A stretch of 64,000 bases of DNA from Halomonas beimenensis (GTDB lineage Bacteria > Pseudomonadota > Gammaproteobacteria > Pseudomonadales > Halomonadaceae). Positions within the stretch are counted from its first letter, which is position 1. Each line of letters opens with the position of its first letter. The stretch covers positions 1,612,001 through 1,676,000 of the forward strand of contig NZ_CP021435.1 of NCBI RefSeq assembly GCF_002549795.1. Direction: 5' to 3'. Below are positions 22,468 through 32,221 of the stretch, in pieces. Under the pieces are notes generated by a model. That model was given only the letters and a program-made list of their open reading frames with translations. It searched no databases and had not been told where the DNA came from. A program made the translations under genes and the position numbers.

Positions 22468-23286
22468 TCACGACAGCCGATGTGCCAGGGCGGTACAGAA
22501 GTCGCCCCAGGCCTCGCCCATGGCGGGCAGGGCGGCATGGGCATGCAGGGCGCCGTGCCAGAGCCCCGGGGCACGACGGTAGCCGACCTCGGCGCCGGCG
22601 GCGCGCCAGGCCGCCACGGCGTCTTCCAGCGGCGCGGTGAGGGGGTCGTGTTCCACCGCCAGTACCTCGAGGCGTGCGCCGGGCGGCAGGGCGGGATCGC
22701 CCTCCGGCAGGTCGTCCTCCACCATCGCCCAGAGGGCGAGGACGTCCTTTCGGGAGAGCAGGGGCGCGTCCGGTCCCAGGGTGTCCGGGGTGGGATGGCC
22801 CACCGGCGGATAGATCAACCCCAGCGGGCCTCGCCACTCGCCGGTCCCCGCCGCGTCCATCACCAGGCGCCCGCCGGCGCTGTCGCCCACCGCCGCCCGC
22901 GGGGTGAGCGCCTCGATCACCGCCCGGCAGTCCGCCAGGGCCTCGACGTAGCTCGCCTCCGGCGCCAGCCGATAGTCGACGCTGACCACTTCTCGGCCCA
23001 GGCGTTCGGCGAGGCTCGCCGCGATGCCCTGGTGGCTCGCCACCGAGCCCAGCGTCCAGCCGCCCCCATGGACGTAGACGACCTCGCCGGGCAGGGCCCC
23101 GGCCGGGCGAACGCGGCGTACGGCGACGCCGGCGACGCTGCCGTCCTGGACGGCCATGCCCTCGGGCAGCGGCGGCGCGAAGCCCTGGCAGAGCCGGTCA
23201 TAGCGCGGCCGGGCCGCCCCGAGGGGCAGCCCGGCCAGTGCCTGGAGGCCATGGGTGAAGGCGCGGCGGAAGGCCTCCGGCGTCAT
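22468..23286 (-). CDS. Alpha/beta hydrolase esterase (possible short-chain acylcarnitine hydrolase)
   Basis: A 272-residue hydrolase of the hormone-sensitive lipase group. It shows the oxyanion motif HGGG (VYVHGGGWTLGS), the nucleophile elbow GDSAGG, an acidic residue in VEHDPL and a catalytic His in LWHGALH. It overlaps the stop of the BCCT carrier gene by ATGA and is surely co-transcribed with it. In pseudomonads a short-chain acylcarnitine esterase (HocS) accompanies the carnitine genes; this enzyme could play that part, releasing carnitine from esters brought in by the carrier. That is inferred from position. A general carboxylesterase is the alternative. Confidence 0.75.
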   Translation of the reverse strand: MTPEAFRRAFTHGLQALAGLPLGAARPRYDRLCQGFAPPLPEGMAVQDGSVAGVAVRRVRPAGALPGEVVYVHGGGWTLGSVASHQGIAASLAERLGREVVSVDYRLAPEASYVEALADCRAVIEALTPRAAVGDSAGGRLVMDAAGTGEWRGPLGLIYPPVGHPTPDTLGPDAPLLSRKDVLALWAMVEDDLPEGDPALPPGARLEVLAVEHDPLTAPLEDAVAAWRAAGAEVGYRRAPGLWHGALHAHAALPAMGEAWGDFCTALAHRLS

Positions 23287-24929
23287 CGACGCTCCAAGGC
23301 CGGGCGGGGGCGGCGGGACTCCCGCACCAGGGAGACCAGGATGCCGGCGGTCATCACCAGGATGACCCCGCTCAGCGGCAGGGCGGCGGCGATCAGGGCG
23401 GTCTGCAGCGCCTTGAGCCCGCCGGCCACCAGCAGCACGGCGGCCACCAGTCCGATCACCACGCCCCAGAAGACCCGGAAGCGCTGGGGCGGATCGTCGT
23501 TGCCCAGCGAGAGGATGGTGGTCAGCACCAGGGTGCCGGAGTCCGAGGAAGTGACGAACCAGCTCATCAGCAGGAAGACCATCAGCGCCGAGAGGGTCCA
23601 GCCGATGGCGCCGGTCCCGGCGATGCCGTCGGCGCTGGCGAAGAGCGCGGCGGGCAGGTTCCAGGCGTTGACCAGCTCGATGATCCCCGCCGTGCCCGGC
23701 CCGTTCGCGGCATTGAGCTCCTGGTAGAGGGCGTTGCCGCCGAAGATGATCAGCCACACGAAGATGATCAGGGTCGGCACCAGCAGCACGCCCAGCACGA
23801 ACTCGCGCAGGGTGCGCCCCCGGGAGATGCGGGCGATGAACAGCCCCACGAAGGGAGCCCAGGCCAGCCACCAGCCCCAGTAGAAGATGGTCCAGCCCTG
23901 TTGCCATTCGACCCGTTCCGGGGTCTCGGCGAACCACAGGCCCATGGGGATGAAGTTCGCGGCGTAGTCCACGAGGGTCTCGCCGAAGGCCTGGACCAGC
24001 CACAGGGTCGGGCCGCCCAGCAGGAAGGCCCCGACCACCAGCACCGAGACCCAGATGTTGAGCTCGGAGATCAGCCTGATGCCGCGCTGCACCCCGGACA
24101 CCACCGATAGGATGGAAATCGCCGAGATCACGGCGATCAGCGTCAGCTGGGTATCAAGGCCGGCGCTGAGACCCACCAGGCGCTCCAGACCCACGGCCAT
24201 CTGGCTGACGCCCAGTCCCAGCGAGGTGGCGACCCCGAAGACGCAGCCCAGCACGCCGAGGATGTCCACGGCATGCCCGATGGGCCCGTAGATGCGCTCG
24301 CCGATAAAGGGGTAGAGCGCGGAGCGCAGGGCCAGCGGCAGCCCCTTGCGGTAGGCGAAGTAGGCCAGCGACATCCCGACGATCACGTAGACGGCCCAGC
24401 CATGCAGGCCCCAGTGGAAGACCGAGACGCGCAGGGCATCGATGGCTCGCTCGTGACCGATGGCGGTGGCGCCGGCCATGTCGGCATGGGGGTTGTTCGG
24501 GTAGCCGAAGGCGCCGGTGTCGTCGAGGTAGAAGACGGGCTCGGCGACACCGAAGAAGAGGATGCCGATGCCGATGCCGGCGGAGAACAGCATCGAGAAC
24601 CAGGCGAAGTTGCTGAATTCGGGACGGCTGTCGTCGGCGCCCAGGCGCACGCCGCCGAAGCGGCTCAGCACGATGAAGGCGCAGACCGCCATCAGCAGCA
24701 TCACGGTGACCAGGTAGTAGCCGCTGAAGGTGCTCTCGATCCAGCCGCGCGCCGCGCCGAAGACGCTGCCGGCCAGCTCCGGGCCGAGGCCGGTGAACAG
24801 CACGAAGGCCAGCACCAGGCCGGCGGCGGTGAGGGTCATGCCCTTGTGCACATGACGGAAGAGGCCGGTCTGAGCCAAGGCGGGGTCGGGATAGCTTTCG
24901 CCTTCGGGCGATTTCGTTGGACTTGTCAT
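23283..24929 (-). CDS. BCCT-family betaine/carnitine/choline transporter
   Basis: A 548-residue secondary transporter of about 12 helices in the inner membrane. The family signature is clear in AGIGIGILFFGVAEP and in VFHWGLHGWAVYVIVG, where tryptophans line the trimethylammonium site. It takes up a quaternary amine with a sodium or proton gradient. Its short termini (about 35 residues before helix 1) suggest a catabolic rather than strongly osmosensing carrier. It lies 136 bases after cdhB on the same strand and is coupled to the esterase gene. Carnitine is the favoured substrate by context; glycine betaine or an acylcarnitine is possible. Confidence 0.9.
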   Translation of the reverse strand: MTSPTKSPEGESYPDPALAQTGLFRHVHKGMTLTAAGLVLAFVLFTGLGPELAGSVFGAARGWIESTFSGYYLVTVMLLMAVCAFIVLSRFGGVRLGADDSRPEFSNFAWFSMLFSAGIGIGILFFGVAEPVFYLDDTGAFGYPNNPHADMAGATAIGHERAIDALRVSVFHWGLHGWAVYVIVGMSLAYFAYRKGLPLALRSALYPFIGERIYGPIGHAVDILGVLGCVFGVATSLGLGVSQMAVGLERLVGLSAGLDTQLTLIAVISAISILSVVSGVQRGIRLISELNIWVSVLVVGAFLLGGPTLWLVQAFGETLVDYAANFIPMGLWFAETPERVEWQQGWTIFYWGWWLAWAPFVGLFIARISRGRTLREFVLGVLLVPTLIIFVWLIIFGGNALYQELNAANGPGTAGIIELVNAWNLPAALFASADGIAGTGAIGWTLSALMVFLLMSWFVTSSDSGTLVLTTILSLGNDDPPQRFRVFWGVVIGLVAAVLLVAGGLKALQTALIAAALPLSGVILVMTAGILVSLVRESRRPRPALERR

Positions 24930-25018
24930 GGAAGCTTCCTTTGCAGAGGGTGAAGGGGGACTGCGGTCACGATAGGAAGGGTCCTCCTGAGGTCGGACGA
25001 GGGGCCGACGATCCCCGT

Positions 25019-25046
25019 CCCGCCCGGTGACGAGGCACCGGGCGGG
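25019..25046 (-). terminator. Hairpin between cdhB and the BCCT gene
   Basis: CCCGCCCGGTG (25019-25029) and CACCGGGCGGG (25036-25046) form a perfect 11-bp stem with a six-base loop, 20 bases past the cdhB stop. No T-run follows on the minus strand. It may separate the cdhCAB and BCCT-esterase transcripts. Confidence 0.6.
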
Positions 25047-25065
25047 GCTGGTGGCGGTGTAGGGA

Positions 25066-25530
25066 TCAGCGCCTGGCGGGCGGCAGGCCGATGCGTCGCC
25101 CGGCCAGCTCCGGCCAGGCGTCGGCGGCGGCCGCCGGCAGCGCGGCGACGGCCCGGGCGACCTCCTCGGGGAAGGGCGCCGGGCGACCGGCCTCGCTGTC
25201 GATGCCCATCAGCATCTGCTCGCTGGTGGCCAGCAGGGTGCCGTCCGTGGCGCGCATCTCGAAGAAGACATGCAGGCGCTTGGCATCGCGGTCCAGCACC
25301 GTCACCTCGACCGCCAGCGGCTGGCCCTCGTGGGCCTCGCGCCGGTAGCAGAGATGGGTCTCCAGGGTGAAGATCGTGTAGCCGTGGCGGCGCCGGCCGG
25401 CCTCGTCGAGGCCGAGACGCTCCATCAGCGCCTCCACGCCCAGGGAGAACACCCGGGCGTATTCGGCGTCGTTCATGTGGCCGTTGTAGTCGACCCACTG
25501 CGGGGCGACGCGGGTCTCGAGCAGTGCCAT
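25066..25530 (-). CDS. cdhB: Betainyl-CoA thioesterase (CdhB-like)
   Basis: A 154-residue hotdog-fold thioesterase of the 4HBT group, with the N-terminal motif VDYNGHMNDAEYARVF. In carnitine catabolism CdhB hydrolyses betainyl-CoA to glycine betaine and CoA. Its start overlaps the carnitine dehydrogenase stop as TGATG, so the two are translationally coupled, and in some bacteria they are a single fused protein. The last residues (LPPARR) are basic and variable. The function rests on operon order cdhC-cdhA-cdhB and fold; no motif alone proves substrate. Confidence 0.85.
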   Translation of the reverse strand: MALLETRVAPQWVDYNGHMNDAEYARVFSLGVEALMERLGLDEAGRRRHGYTIFTLETHLCYRREAHEGQPLAVEVTVLDRDAKRLHVFFEMRATDGTLLATSEQMLMGIDSEAGRPAPFPEEVARAVAALPAAAADAWPELAGRRIGLPPARR

Positions 25531-26486
25531 CAGATGCGCCCCTCCAGGCCCTCGGCCTCGGGCCAGTACTTCTGCACCAGGTCGAGCAGCTCGACCAGGA
25601 AGTCATCGCGGCGGCGGTCCAGCTCGGCCACCGGGCGGCCGGCGGCCTGGAACTCGCAGCCCTCCACGACCTTGTCGATCAGCTCATCGGTGAGCTCGGG
25701 CGCCTCGAGCTTGGTCCAGGGCAGCTTCAGGGCCGGGCCGAACTGCTCGAGCATGTGGCGCATGCCCTGCTCGCCGCCGGCCAGGTGGAAGGTCAGGAAG
25801 GTGCCCATCAGCGACCAGCGCAGCCCGCAGCCGTAGACCACGGCGGCGTCCACCTCCTCGGTGGTGGCCACGCCGTCGTTGACCAGGTGCAGGGCCTCGC
25901 GCCACAGCGCCTCCATCAGGCGGTCGGCGATATGGCCCTCGATCTCGCGGCGTACCACCAGCGGACGCATGGCCAGCTCCTGGTAGAGCGTCTGGGCGCG
26001 GGCGATATGGTCGGGCTCGGTGGCCTCGCCGCCCACCAGCTCGACCAGCGGCAGCAGATAGACCGGGTTGAAGGGGTGGGCGACGATCACCCGGCCCGGG
26101 ACCCAGCGGCAGTCGCGCTGCAGGTCGCTGGGCTTGAAGCCCGAGGTGGACGAGCCGACGATCGCGCCGGGCGCCGCCGCGGCGTCGATGGCGGCGAGGA
26201 TCTCGCGCTTGAGCTCGAGGCGCTCGGGGACGTTCTCCTGGATCAGGTCGGCCCCGGCCACCGCCTCCTCTAGGCTGTCGACGAAGGTCAGCCGCGCGGG
26301 GTCGGCGCTCTCGGCCAGGCCGAGTCTCTCGAGCGACGGCCAGGCGTTGTCGACGAAGGCGCGGGTACGGGCTTCGGCCTCGGGGGCCGGATCGAAGGCC
26401 ACCACGTCCCAGCCCTGGGCCAGGGCTCGGGCGATCCAGCCGTTGCCGATCACCCCGGTGCCGATGACGCTGAGTTGACGGCTCAT
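25530..26486 (-). CDS. cdhA: L-carnitine 3-dehydrogenase
   Basis: A 318-residue NAD-dependent dehydrogenase of the 3-hydroxyacyl-CoA dehydrogenase superfamily. The Rossmann motif is [11 protein letters not shown] at residues 7-17. The catalytic region includes [12 protein letters not shown] and the His of [17 protein letters not shown]. It oxidises L-carnitine to 3-dehydrocarnitine. The next gene upstream encodes the enzyme that cleaves this product and the one downstream the thioesterase that finishes the path, so the assignment is strong. The start overlaps the cdhC stop by ATGA. Confidence 0.93.
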   Translation of the reverse strand: MSRQLSVIGTGVIGNGWIARALAQGWDVVAFDPAPEAEARTRAFVDNAWPSLERLGLAESADPARLTFVDSLEEAVAGADLIQENVPERLELKREILAAIDAAAAPGAIVGSSTSGFKPSDLQRDCRWVPGRVIVAHPFNPVYLLPLVELVGGEATEPDHIARAQTLYQELAMRPLVVRREIEGHIADRLMEALWREALHLVNDGVATTEEVDAAVVYGCGLRWSLMGTFLTFHLAGGEQGMRHMLEQFGPALKLPWTKLEAPELTDELIDKVVEGCEFQAAGRPVAELDRRRDDFLVELLDLVQKYWPEAEGLEGRI

Positions 26487-27403
26487 GCCTCACCTCCCGC
26501 GGCTGTCTCGACCGTCTGGCCGGTGCTCGGATCGCGCAGCGACAGGTGCGCCCGGGTCTCGGCCGGGGTCATGATGCGGCCGCCGAGGTTCTCGATGATG
26601 GTCCCGGCCTTCTCGACCAGGCCGCCGTTGGTCGCCATCACGCCCTTCTCCAGGTAGAGATTGTCCTCCAGGCCGACCCGGGCGTGGCCGCCGAGCAGCA
26701 TCGCCTGGGCGACCATGGGCATCTGGTGGCGGCCGATGCCGAAGGCCGCCCAGTTGGCGTTCTCCGGCAGCCTGTTGCGCATGGCCAGCATGGTCTCGGG
26801 GTCGGCCTCGGCGCCCCAGGGGATGCCCAGGCACAGCTGGAACAGCGGGTCGCCGTCGAGCAGGCCTTCCTGCTGGAGCTGGCGGGCGAACCAGACGTGG
26901 CCCAGGTCGAAGCACTCGAGCTCGGGCTTGACGCCGGCGGCCTGCACCAGTCGCGCGTGCTCGCGCAGCCAGTCGGCGGTGTTGACGTAGACCATGTCGC
27001 CGAAGTTCAGGCTGCCGCAGTCCAGGGTGCACAGTTCCGGCAGCAGCTCGCCCACCGGCTCGTGGCGCTGGGCCGGGGTCTGGATGTCGGTGCCCGGGCC
27101 GCCGCGGGTCGGGTCCTCGGCGTCGGGGATCCAGTCGCCGCCGCCGCCGGCGGTGATGTTCATGACGATGTCGGCGTCGGCCTCGCGGACACGCTCCATG
27201 ACCTCGCGGAAGTGGTCGACGGAGTGGCTGATGCCTCCGGTCTCGGGGTCACGGACGTGGATATGGGCGACGCTGGCACCGGCGCGGGCGGCCTCGATGC
27301 AATTGTCGGCGATCTGCTTGGGCGTCACCGGCACGTTGGGGTTCTTGCCGGTGGTGTCGCCGGCGCCGGTGACGGCGCAGGTAAGGATGACGTTGCGGTT
27401 CAT
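26483..27403 (-). CDS. cdhC: 3-dehydrocarnitine cleavage enzyme (BKACE family, CdhC-like)
   Basis: A 306-residue beta-keto acid cleavage enzyme (DUF849). It has the zinc-binding HIHVRDP segment and the [11 protein letters not shown] opening typical of the family. With acetyl-CoA it converts dehydrocarnitine to betainyl-CoA and acetoacetate. The ATG at 27403 sits behind a perfect AAGGAGGT site; a further upstream ATG would add 13 residues without one. It leads the cdhC-cdhA-cdhB operon. Two TCGCCT motifs shared with the caiX promoter lie 60-110 bases upstream. Together the operon makes glycine betaine, a compatible solute and nutrient. Confidence 0.9.
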   Translation of the reverse strand: MNRNVILTCAVTGAGDTTGKNPNVPVTPKQIADNCIEAARAGASVAHIHVRDPETGGISHSVDHFREVMERVREADADIVMNITAGGGGDWIPDAEDPTRGGPGTDIQTPAQRHEPVGELLPELCTLDCGSLNFGDMVYVNTADWLREHARLVQAAGVKPELECFDLGHVWFARQLQQEGLLDGDPLFQLCLGIPWGAEADPETMLAMRNRLPENANWAAFGIGRHQMPMVAQAMLLGGHARVGLEDNLYLEKGVMATNGGLVEKAGTIIENLGGRIMTPAETRAHLSLRDPSTGQTVETAAGGEA

Positions 27404-27460
27404 GGGGACCTCCTTGCGAAACCTGCAGGGAGTGTCCGTCATGACGGCGGCATCGAATGT

Positions 27461-27512
27461 GCTGGAGGCGACACGAAGTTGACACGAGTCGCCGAAGTGG
27501 CGTCAGGCGATA
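27461..27512 (-). promoter_or_regulatory. Candidate CdhR-type operator upstream of cdhC
   Basis: Read on the minus strand, TATCGCCTGACGCCA (from 27512) and TGTCGCCTCCAGC (from 27473) match the TGTCGCCTG repeats upstream of caiX. The nearer one begins 70 bases before the cdhC start, against 73 bases for caiX. The spacing between copies is 39 here rather than 21. Confidence 0.5.
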
Positions 27513-27524
27513 CCCGAAGCTCGC

Positions 27525-27827
27525 CTAGGCGATGTCCGCCGCGCCCTCGCCGAACATCTCGAACAGCAGCTCGCGGCCCAGGTCGGTGAGCACGAAGCGC
27601 TTCTGGATGTTGTAGGTGGCGGCTTCGCTGCGCTCCAGGGTGCGCTGGTGGCTCGGCCACTCATGGTCGGCCTCGGCGAGCCGACGCAGCGCCTGGCGGT
27701 CCAGGCCGCGGTGAGGGCTGGAGACGGATTCCAGGACATGCCCTTCCCGGTAGAGCAGGGCGGCCATGTTGCACAGGCACTGGCGGAGGCTGCGTTGGGC
27801 GATGGATCCGGTGGTGGAGGGAGTCAT
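27525..27827 (-). CDS. Small hypothetical protein
   Basis: A 100-residue soluble protein that I do not recognise. It begins MTPSTTGSIAQRSLRQCLCN and contains VLTDLGRELLFEMFGEG near its C-terminus; the pattern of leucine-rich helices with LTDLGREL resembles small winged-helix or restriction-like helical proteins, but no motif is decisive. AGGAAGG lies about 10 bases before the ATG at 27827. It stands alone between argF and the cdh promoter region. The codon pattern looks like that of real genes here, in contrast to the long overlapping frame that continues upstream through argF. Confidence 0.55.
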   Translation of the reverse strand: MTPSTTGSIAQRSLRQCLCNMAALLYREGHVLESVSSPHRGLDRQALRRLAEADHEWPSHQRTLERSEAATYNIQKRFVLTDLGRELLFEMFGEGAADIA

Positions 27828-27935
27828 GGGCAGGGCGCCTTCCTCGCGGTGGCAAATGTTGCAGTGCATTATACCGGGGAAGGGGGCTTCGACCAAGGTC
27901 GTAAGCCATCGGTGACACAGGCGGCCCCAAACGAC

Positions 27936-27961
27936 ATCGCCCCGACCGGGGCCGGGGCGAT
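27936..27961 (-). terminator. Likely argF terminator
   Basis: ATCGCCCC (27936-27943) pairs with GGGGCGAT (27954-27961). On the minus strand the stem is followed after a few bases by CGTTTGG, a weak T-run. It starts 25 bases past the argF stop codon. Confidence 0.5.
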
Positions 27962-27985
27962 ATCGGGTGGAGGCGTCGCGGGGAC

Positions 27986-28906
27986 TCAGTGCTCCACGCG
28001 GCCCAGCAGCAGGAACTCGATCAGCGCCTTCTGGGCGTGAAGGCGGTTGCCCGCCTCCTGCCAGACCACGGCCCGGGGGTCGTCGAGCAGGGTCTCGCTG
28101 ATCTCCTCGCCGCGATGGGCCGGCAGGCAATGGAGGAAGAGCACGTCCTTGGCGGCCCGGTCGAGCATGGCCTCGGTGACCTGGAAGCCGGCGAAGTCCG
28201 CCTCGCGCTTGGCCTGCTCTTCTTCCTGGCCCATGGAGGCCCAGACATCGGTGGTGACCAGGTCGGCGCCGGCGACGGCCTCCATGGGGTCGCGATGGAT
28301 GGTCACCCGGTCGCCGGCGGCGTCGAGGAGGTCCTGGCGCGGCTCGTACCCTTCCGGGCAGCAGACGCGCAGCTGGAAGTCGAACTGGCGGGCGGCGTTG
28401 ATCCAGGAATGGCACATGTTGTTGCCGTCGCCGATCCACACCGCGGTGCGGCCGCGCACGCTGCCGCGCAGCTCGGTCCAGGTCATGACGTCGGCCAGCA
28501 GCTGGCAGGGATGGTAGTCGTCGGTGAGGGCGTTGATCACCGGTACCTCGCTGGCCGCGGCGAACTCCTCGAGGCCCGCGTGGGAGAAGGTGCGGATCAT
28601 CACCGCATCGACCATCTCCGAGAGCACCCGGGCGGTATCGCCGATGGGCTCGCCGCGCCCGAGCTGGGTGTCGCGGGGCGAGAGGAAGAGGGCGTGGCCG
28701 CCGAACTGCGCCATGGCGGTCTCGAAGGACACCCGGGTGCGCGTCGAGGACTTCTCGAAGATCATCGCCAGGGTGCGGTTGGCGAACGGCGTGTAGGTGG
28801 GGCCATGGGTCTTCAGGCCGTTCTTGATCGAGATGGCGCGCTGGATCAGGTAGCGCAGCTCTTCCGCGCTCAGGTCGAGCAGGGTCAGGAAATGGCGGGT
28901 GGCCAT
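27986..28906 (-). CDS. argF: Ornithine carbamoyltransferase
   Basis: A 306-residue enzyme that joins carbamoyl phosphate and ornithine to give citrulline in arginine biosynthesis. The carbamoyl-phosphate motif is [13 protein letters not shown], with TRTF-like MIRTFSH, the HPCQ motif in [11 protein letters not shown] and the ornithine-site HCLP in [11 protein letters not shown]. Length is normal for the anabolic, trimeric form. It is divergent from grxD, and argG lies 1.4 kb away in the same window, so two late steps of the pathway are close together but not in one operon. The opposing catabolic AruHI-like operon is 15 kb upstream. Confidence 0.97.
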   Translation of the reverse strand: MATRHFLTLLDLSAEELRYLIQRAISIKNGLKTHGPTYTPFANRTLAMIFEKSSTRTRVSFETAMAQFGGHALFLSPRDTQLGRGEPIGDTARVLSEMVDAVMIRTFSHAGLEEFAAASEVPVINALTDDYHPCQLLADVMTWTELRGSVRGRTAVWIGDGNNMCHSWINAARQFDFQLRVCCPEGYEPRQDLLDAAGDRVTIHRDPMEAVAGADLVTTDVWASMGQEEEQAKREADFAGFQVTEAMLDRAAKDVLFLHCLPAHRGEEISETLLDDPRAVVWQEAGNRLHAQKALIEFLLLGRVEH

Positions 28907-29063
28907 GGCGTCGCTCCACGGGAAAAAACGACCATCCTAGCCAGGCGCCGGGGGATGCGCAATGCGCCCGGCATCCGTACAATGGCCCCATCGACAAGGC
29001 CGACAAGCGCACTCGGGTATTGCCCCACGGCGCTTTCGCCACCACGATCCAGAGGGAGTGCAG

Positions 29064-29399
29064 ATGAGTACCACCGTCGAGAACATCCAGCGCCAGATCA
29101 GCGAAAACCCCATCCTGATCTACATGAAGGGCACCCCACAGCTGCCCCAGTGCGGCTTCTCCGCCCAGACCGTCCAGGCCCTGATGGCCTGCGGCGAGCG
29201 CTTCGCCTTCGTCAACGTCCTGGACAACCCGGACATCCGCGCCGAGCTGCCCAAGGTGGCCAACTGGCCGACCTTCCCGCAACTGTGGGTCGAGGGCGAG
29301 CTGGTCGGCGGCTGCGACATCGTCGTCGAGATGTACCAGAACGGCGAGCTCGAGACGCTGATCAAGGAAACCGCCGCCAAGCACAAGGACGACGAATGA
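29064..29399 (+). CDS. grxD: Monothiol glutaredoxin Grx4
   Basis: A 111-residue monothiol glutaredoxin. The active-site CGFS motif is in LPQCGFSAQT and the glutathione-binding elements in NWPTFPQLW and GGCDIV. Such proteins carry a glutathione-ligated [2Fe-2S] cluster for iron-sulfur delivery and iron sensing with BolA. The ATG at 29064 has AGAGGGAG ahead of it; the frame extends further upstream but that part lacks similarity. The gene is followed at once by a small CCGGGC-TTC-GCCCGG hairpin and then a strong terminator. Confidence 0.95.
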   Translation: MSTTVENIQRQISENPILIYMKGTPQLPQCGFSAQTVQALMACGERFAFVNVLDNPDIRAELPKVANWPTFPQLWVEGELVGGCDIVVEMYQNGELETLIKETAAKHKDDE

Positions 29400-29414
29400 C
29401 CGGGCTTCGCCCGG
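29400..29414 (+). repeat. Short hairpin immediately after grxD
   Basis: CCGGGC (29400-29405), TTC, GCCCGG (29409-29414). It begins one base past the TGA stop. It may protect the 3' end or act together with the terminator 35 bases on. Confidence 0.45.
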
Positions 29415-29425
29415 AGCTATAAGCG

Positions 29426-29532
29426 GTAAGCTTGAAGCTGGAAGAACAACACCCCTGCAGCATGGCTGCGGGGGTGTTTGCTATGGGGTATGGCGAGCCT
29501 ATGCAGCTTCCAGCTTCCAGCTTCCAGCTTAC
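29426..29532. repeat. Inverted repeat with CAGCTTC tandem units enclosing a terminator
   Basis: GTAAGCTTGAAGCTGGAAG (29426-29444) and its near-complement CTTCCAGCTTCCAGCTTAC (29514-29532) enclose the grxD/rnt terminator. The right arm is a tandem array of CAGCTTC units (29504-29530). It reaches into the rnt stop codon (29529-29531). The single mismatch between arms suggests recent or constrained pairing. Confidence 0.7.
29449..29480. terminator. Strong bidirectional terminator between grxD and rnt
   Basis: ACACCCCTGCAGC (29449-29461) and GCTGCGGGGGTGT (29465-29477) form a 13-bp stem with one wobble pair and an ATG loop, followed by TTT on the plus strand and preceded by AACA. It serves two convergent genes. 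Confidence 0.9.
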
Positions 29533-30197
29533 GCCTCCTCGTCCATTCCCTGCTCGCGGATCGCCAGGTCCCAGCCACCCAGGTCCTTGTAGCGGTTGAC
29601 CATGGCGCAGAACAGCTCGGCGGTGCGCTCGGTGTCGTAGCGGGCCGAGTGGGCCTCGCTGTTGTCGAATTCGATGCCCGCGGCCCGGCAGGCCCGGGCC
29701 AGCACGGTCTGGCCGTAGACGAGGCCGGCCAGGGAGGCCGTGTCGAAGCTCGAGAAGGGGTGGAAGGGGTTGCGCTTGATGCCGCAGCGTTCCACGGCGG
29801 CATTGACGAAGCCATGATCGAAGGCGGCGTTGTGCCCCACCAGGATGGCCCGGGTGCAGCCGTTGCCCTTGATGGCCTTGCGCACCGGCCGGAACACCTC
29901 GCCCAGCGCCTCGGCCTCGCTGACCGCCACCTGCTGTCGCAGCGGGTCGTCGAGGCGGATGCCGGTGAAGTCCAGCGCCGACTGCTCGACGTTGGCGCCC
30001 TCGAAGGGGGTCACATGGTAGGCATAGGTGGCGTCGGGCATCAGGTTGCCCTCGGGGTCCATGGTCAGGGTGACGGCGGCGATCTCCAGGATCGCGTCGG
30101 TCCGGGCATTGAAGCCGCCGGTCTCCAGGTCCACCACCACGGGCAGGAAACTGCGGAAGCGTTGTGCCATGAGTTCGCGGGCGGCCACCTCGCTCAT
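29529..30197 (-). CDS. rnt: Ribonuclease T
   Basis: A 222-residue DEDDh 3'-5' exoribonuclease that trims the CCA ends of tRNA and matures stable RNAs as a dimer. The catalytic motifs are VVDLETGGF (DxE), [12 protein letters not shown] (second Asp) and the [13 protein letters not shown]is/Asp pair. The length and the RNase T-specific [16 protein letters not shown] segment are normal. Its stop codon lies inside the right arm of the 29426-29532 inverted repeat. It is divergent from argG across 145 bases. Confidence 0.96.
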   Translation of the reverse strand: MSEVAARELMAQRFRSFLPVVVDLETGGFNARTDAILEIAAVTLTMDPEGNLMPDATYAYHVTPFEGANVEQSALDFTGIRLDDPLRQQVAVSEAEALGEVFRPVRKAIKGNGCTRAILVGHNAAFDHGFVNAAVERCGIKRNPFHPFSSFDTASLAGLVYGQTVLARACRAAGIEFDNSEAHSARYDTERTAELFCAMVNRYKDLGGWDLAIREQGMDEEA

Positions 30198-30342
30198 GCA
30201 CCTCTCCTTAGTCGGGAACGGGTTGTCTCGAAACGCGAGAGTCTAGCAGTTCGGGGCCGACGCGTCCCGTCGGCCGGTATTCGCGCCGGGCTCGTCACGC
30301 TATACTTGTCCCTTTGCATCGATCACCTAGAGGAGCCCCAGC

Positions 30343-31563
<1,221 letters not shown>

Positions 31564-31753
31564 GACTTGTCTGAAAAGTGCCCGCGCTCGGCTATACGGC
31601 GTTAAAAATCCGGTCAAACTGCTCATTTACGACCAGTAAACTCCGCGTTTTTCCGGATTGTTGCCTTGTCTAGCCTTCGCTCGTCGACTTTTCCAACAGT
31701 CTAAGGAAACGCTGATTTATTGCTGCGGCTCGCGACATGAATCAGCCGTTTTC
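31564..31753. repeat. Composite intergenic repeat, copy B
   Basis: Two parts. At 31564-31703 the ends GACTTGTCTGAAAAGT and ACTTTTCCAACAGTC form an imperfect inverted repeat around a core (31610-31644) whose stem TTTAC-GACCA-GTAAA matches the core of copy C. Overlapping its right end, 31702-31753 carries GGAAACGCTGATTTATTGCTGC followed by a shortened right end ATGAATCAGCCGTTTTC, the boundary sequence of copies A and C with most of the interior missing. The first part is itself an imperfect palindrome. There is no coding potential. Confidence 0.7.
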
Positions 31754-31813
31754 TAGACATCTGCAAGAGTCGGCGCCGGCCCGGCCGGCGCTACCGTTTC
31801 GGGAGGGCCCCAG

Positions 31814-32110
31814 ATGCTGAAGAAACTGCTGTCCGGCCTGTTCGGCCAGGGGGAGGCCAAGGGCGCCCCCGAGGCCGAGCCGGTGGAATACCGGGGCTAC
31901 CTGATCGTGCCCCAGGCCGAGGACATGAGCGGCCAGTTCCGCGTCAGCGGCTGGATCCGCAAGCCCCGGGGCGAGGGCGAGGCGATGCTCGAGCATCGTT
32001 TCGAACGCTCCGACGTCCTGCCCAGCCGCGAGGCCTGTGACGCCCTGATGGTCGACAAGGCCCAGCGCTTCATCGACGAGATGGGGGATGCCATCTTCGA
32101 CGAGGGATGA
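31814..32110 (+). CDS. HlyU-family protein
   Basis: A 98-residue protein of the HlyU family (VEYRGYLIVPQ, WIRKPRGEGEAMLEHRFERSD, DKAQRFIDEMGD). The name comes from a Vibrio virulence activator, but this group is a distinct small alpha/beta fold with no clear DNA-binding motif, so a regulatory role is not assured. The first 12 residues, MLKKLLSGLFGQ, form an amphipathic helix that may contact the membrane. The ATG at 31814 follows GGGAGGG. A GC-rich hairpin (about 31773-31790) sits just upstream of the start. Confidence 0.75.
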   Translation: MLKKLLSGLFGQGEAKGAPEAEPVEYRGYLIVPQAEDMSGQFRVSGWIRKPRGEGEAMLEHRFERSDVLPSREACDALMVDKAQRFIDEMGDAIFDEG

Positions 32111-32221
32111 GTCCGTCCCGTCAGATGGCTTCTCGATAGGCGCCTCGCCGGGTCTTGCTGGCGGGGCGTCTGTCTTGTCGAGCGGCGTCGAGACCCGCCT
32201 GCGGCCGCTTCTCCCTGATCC

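Noticed and set aside
27525-29384. 619-codon minus-strand frame spanning the small hypothetical gene and argF
   Set aside because: Most of it runs through argF in another frame. Only the 3' 100 codons, with their own ATG and ribosome site, look like a gene.
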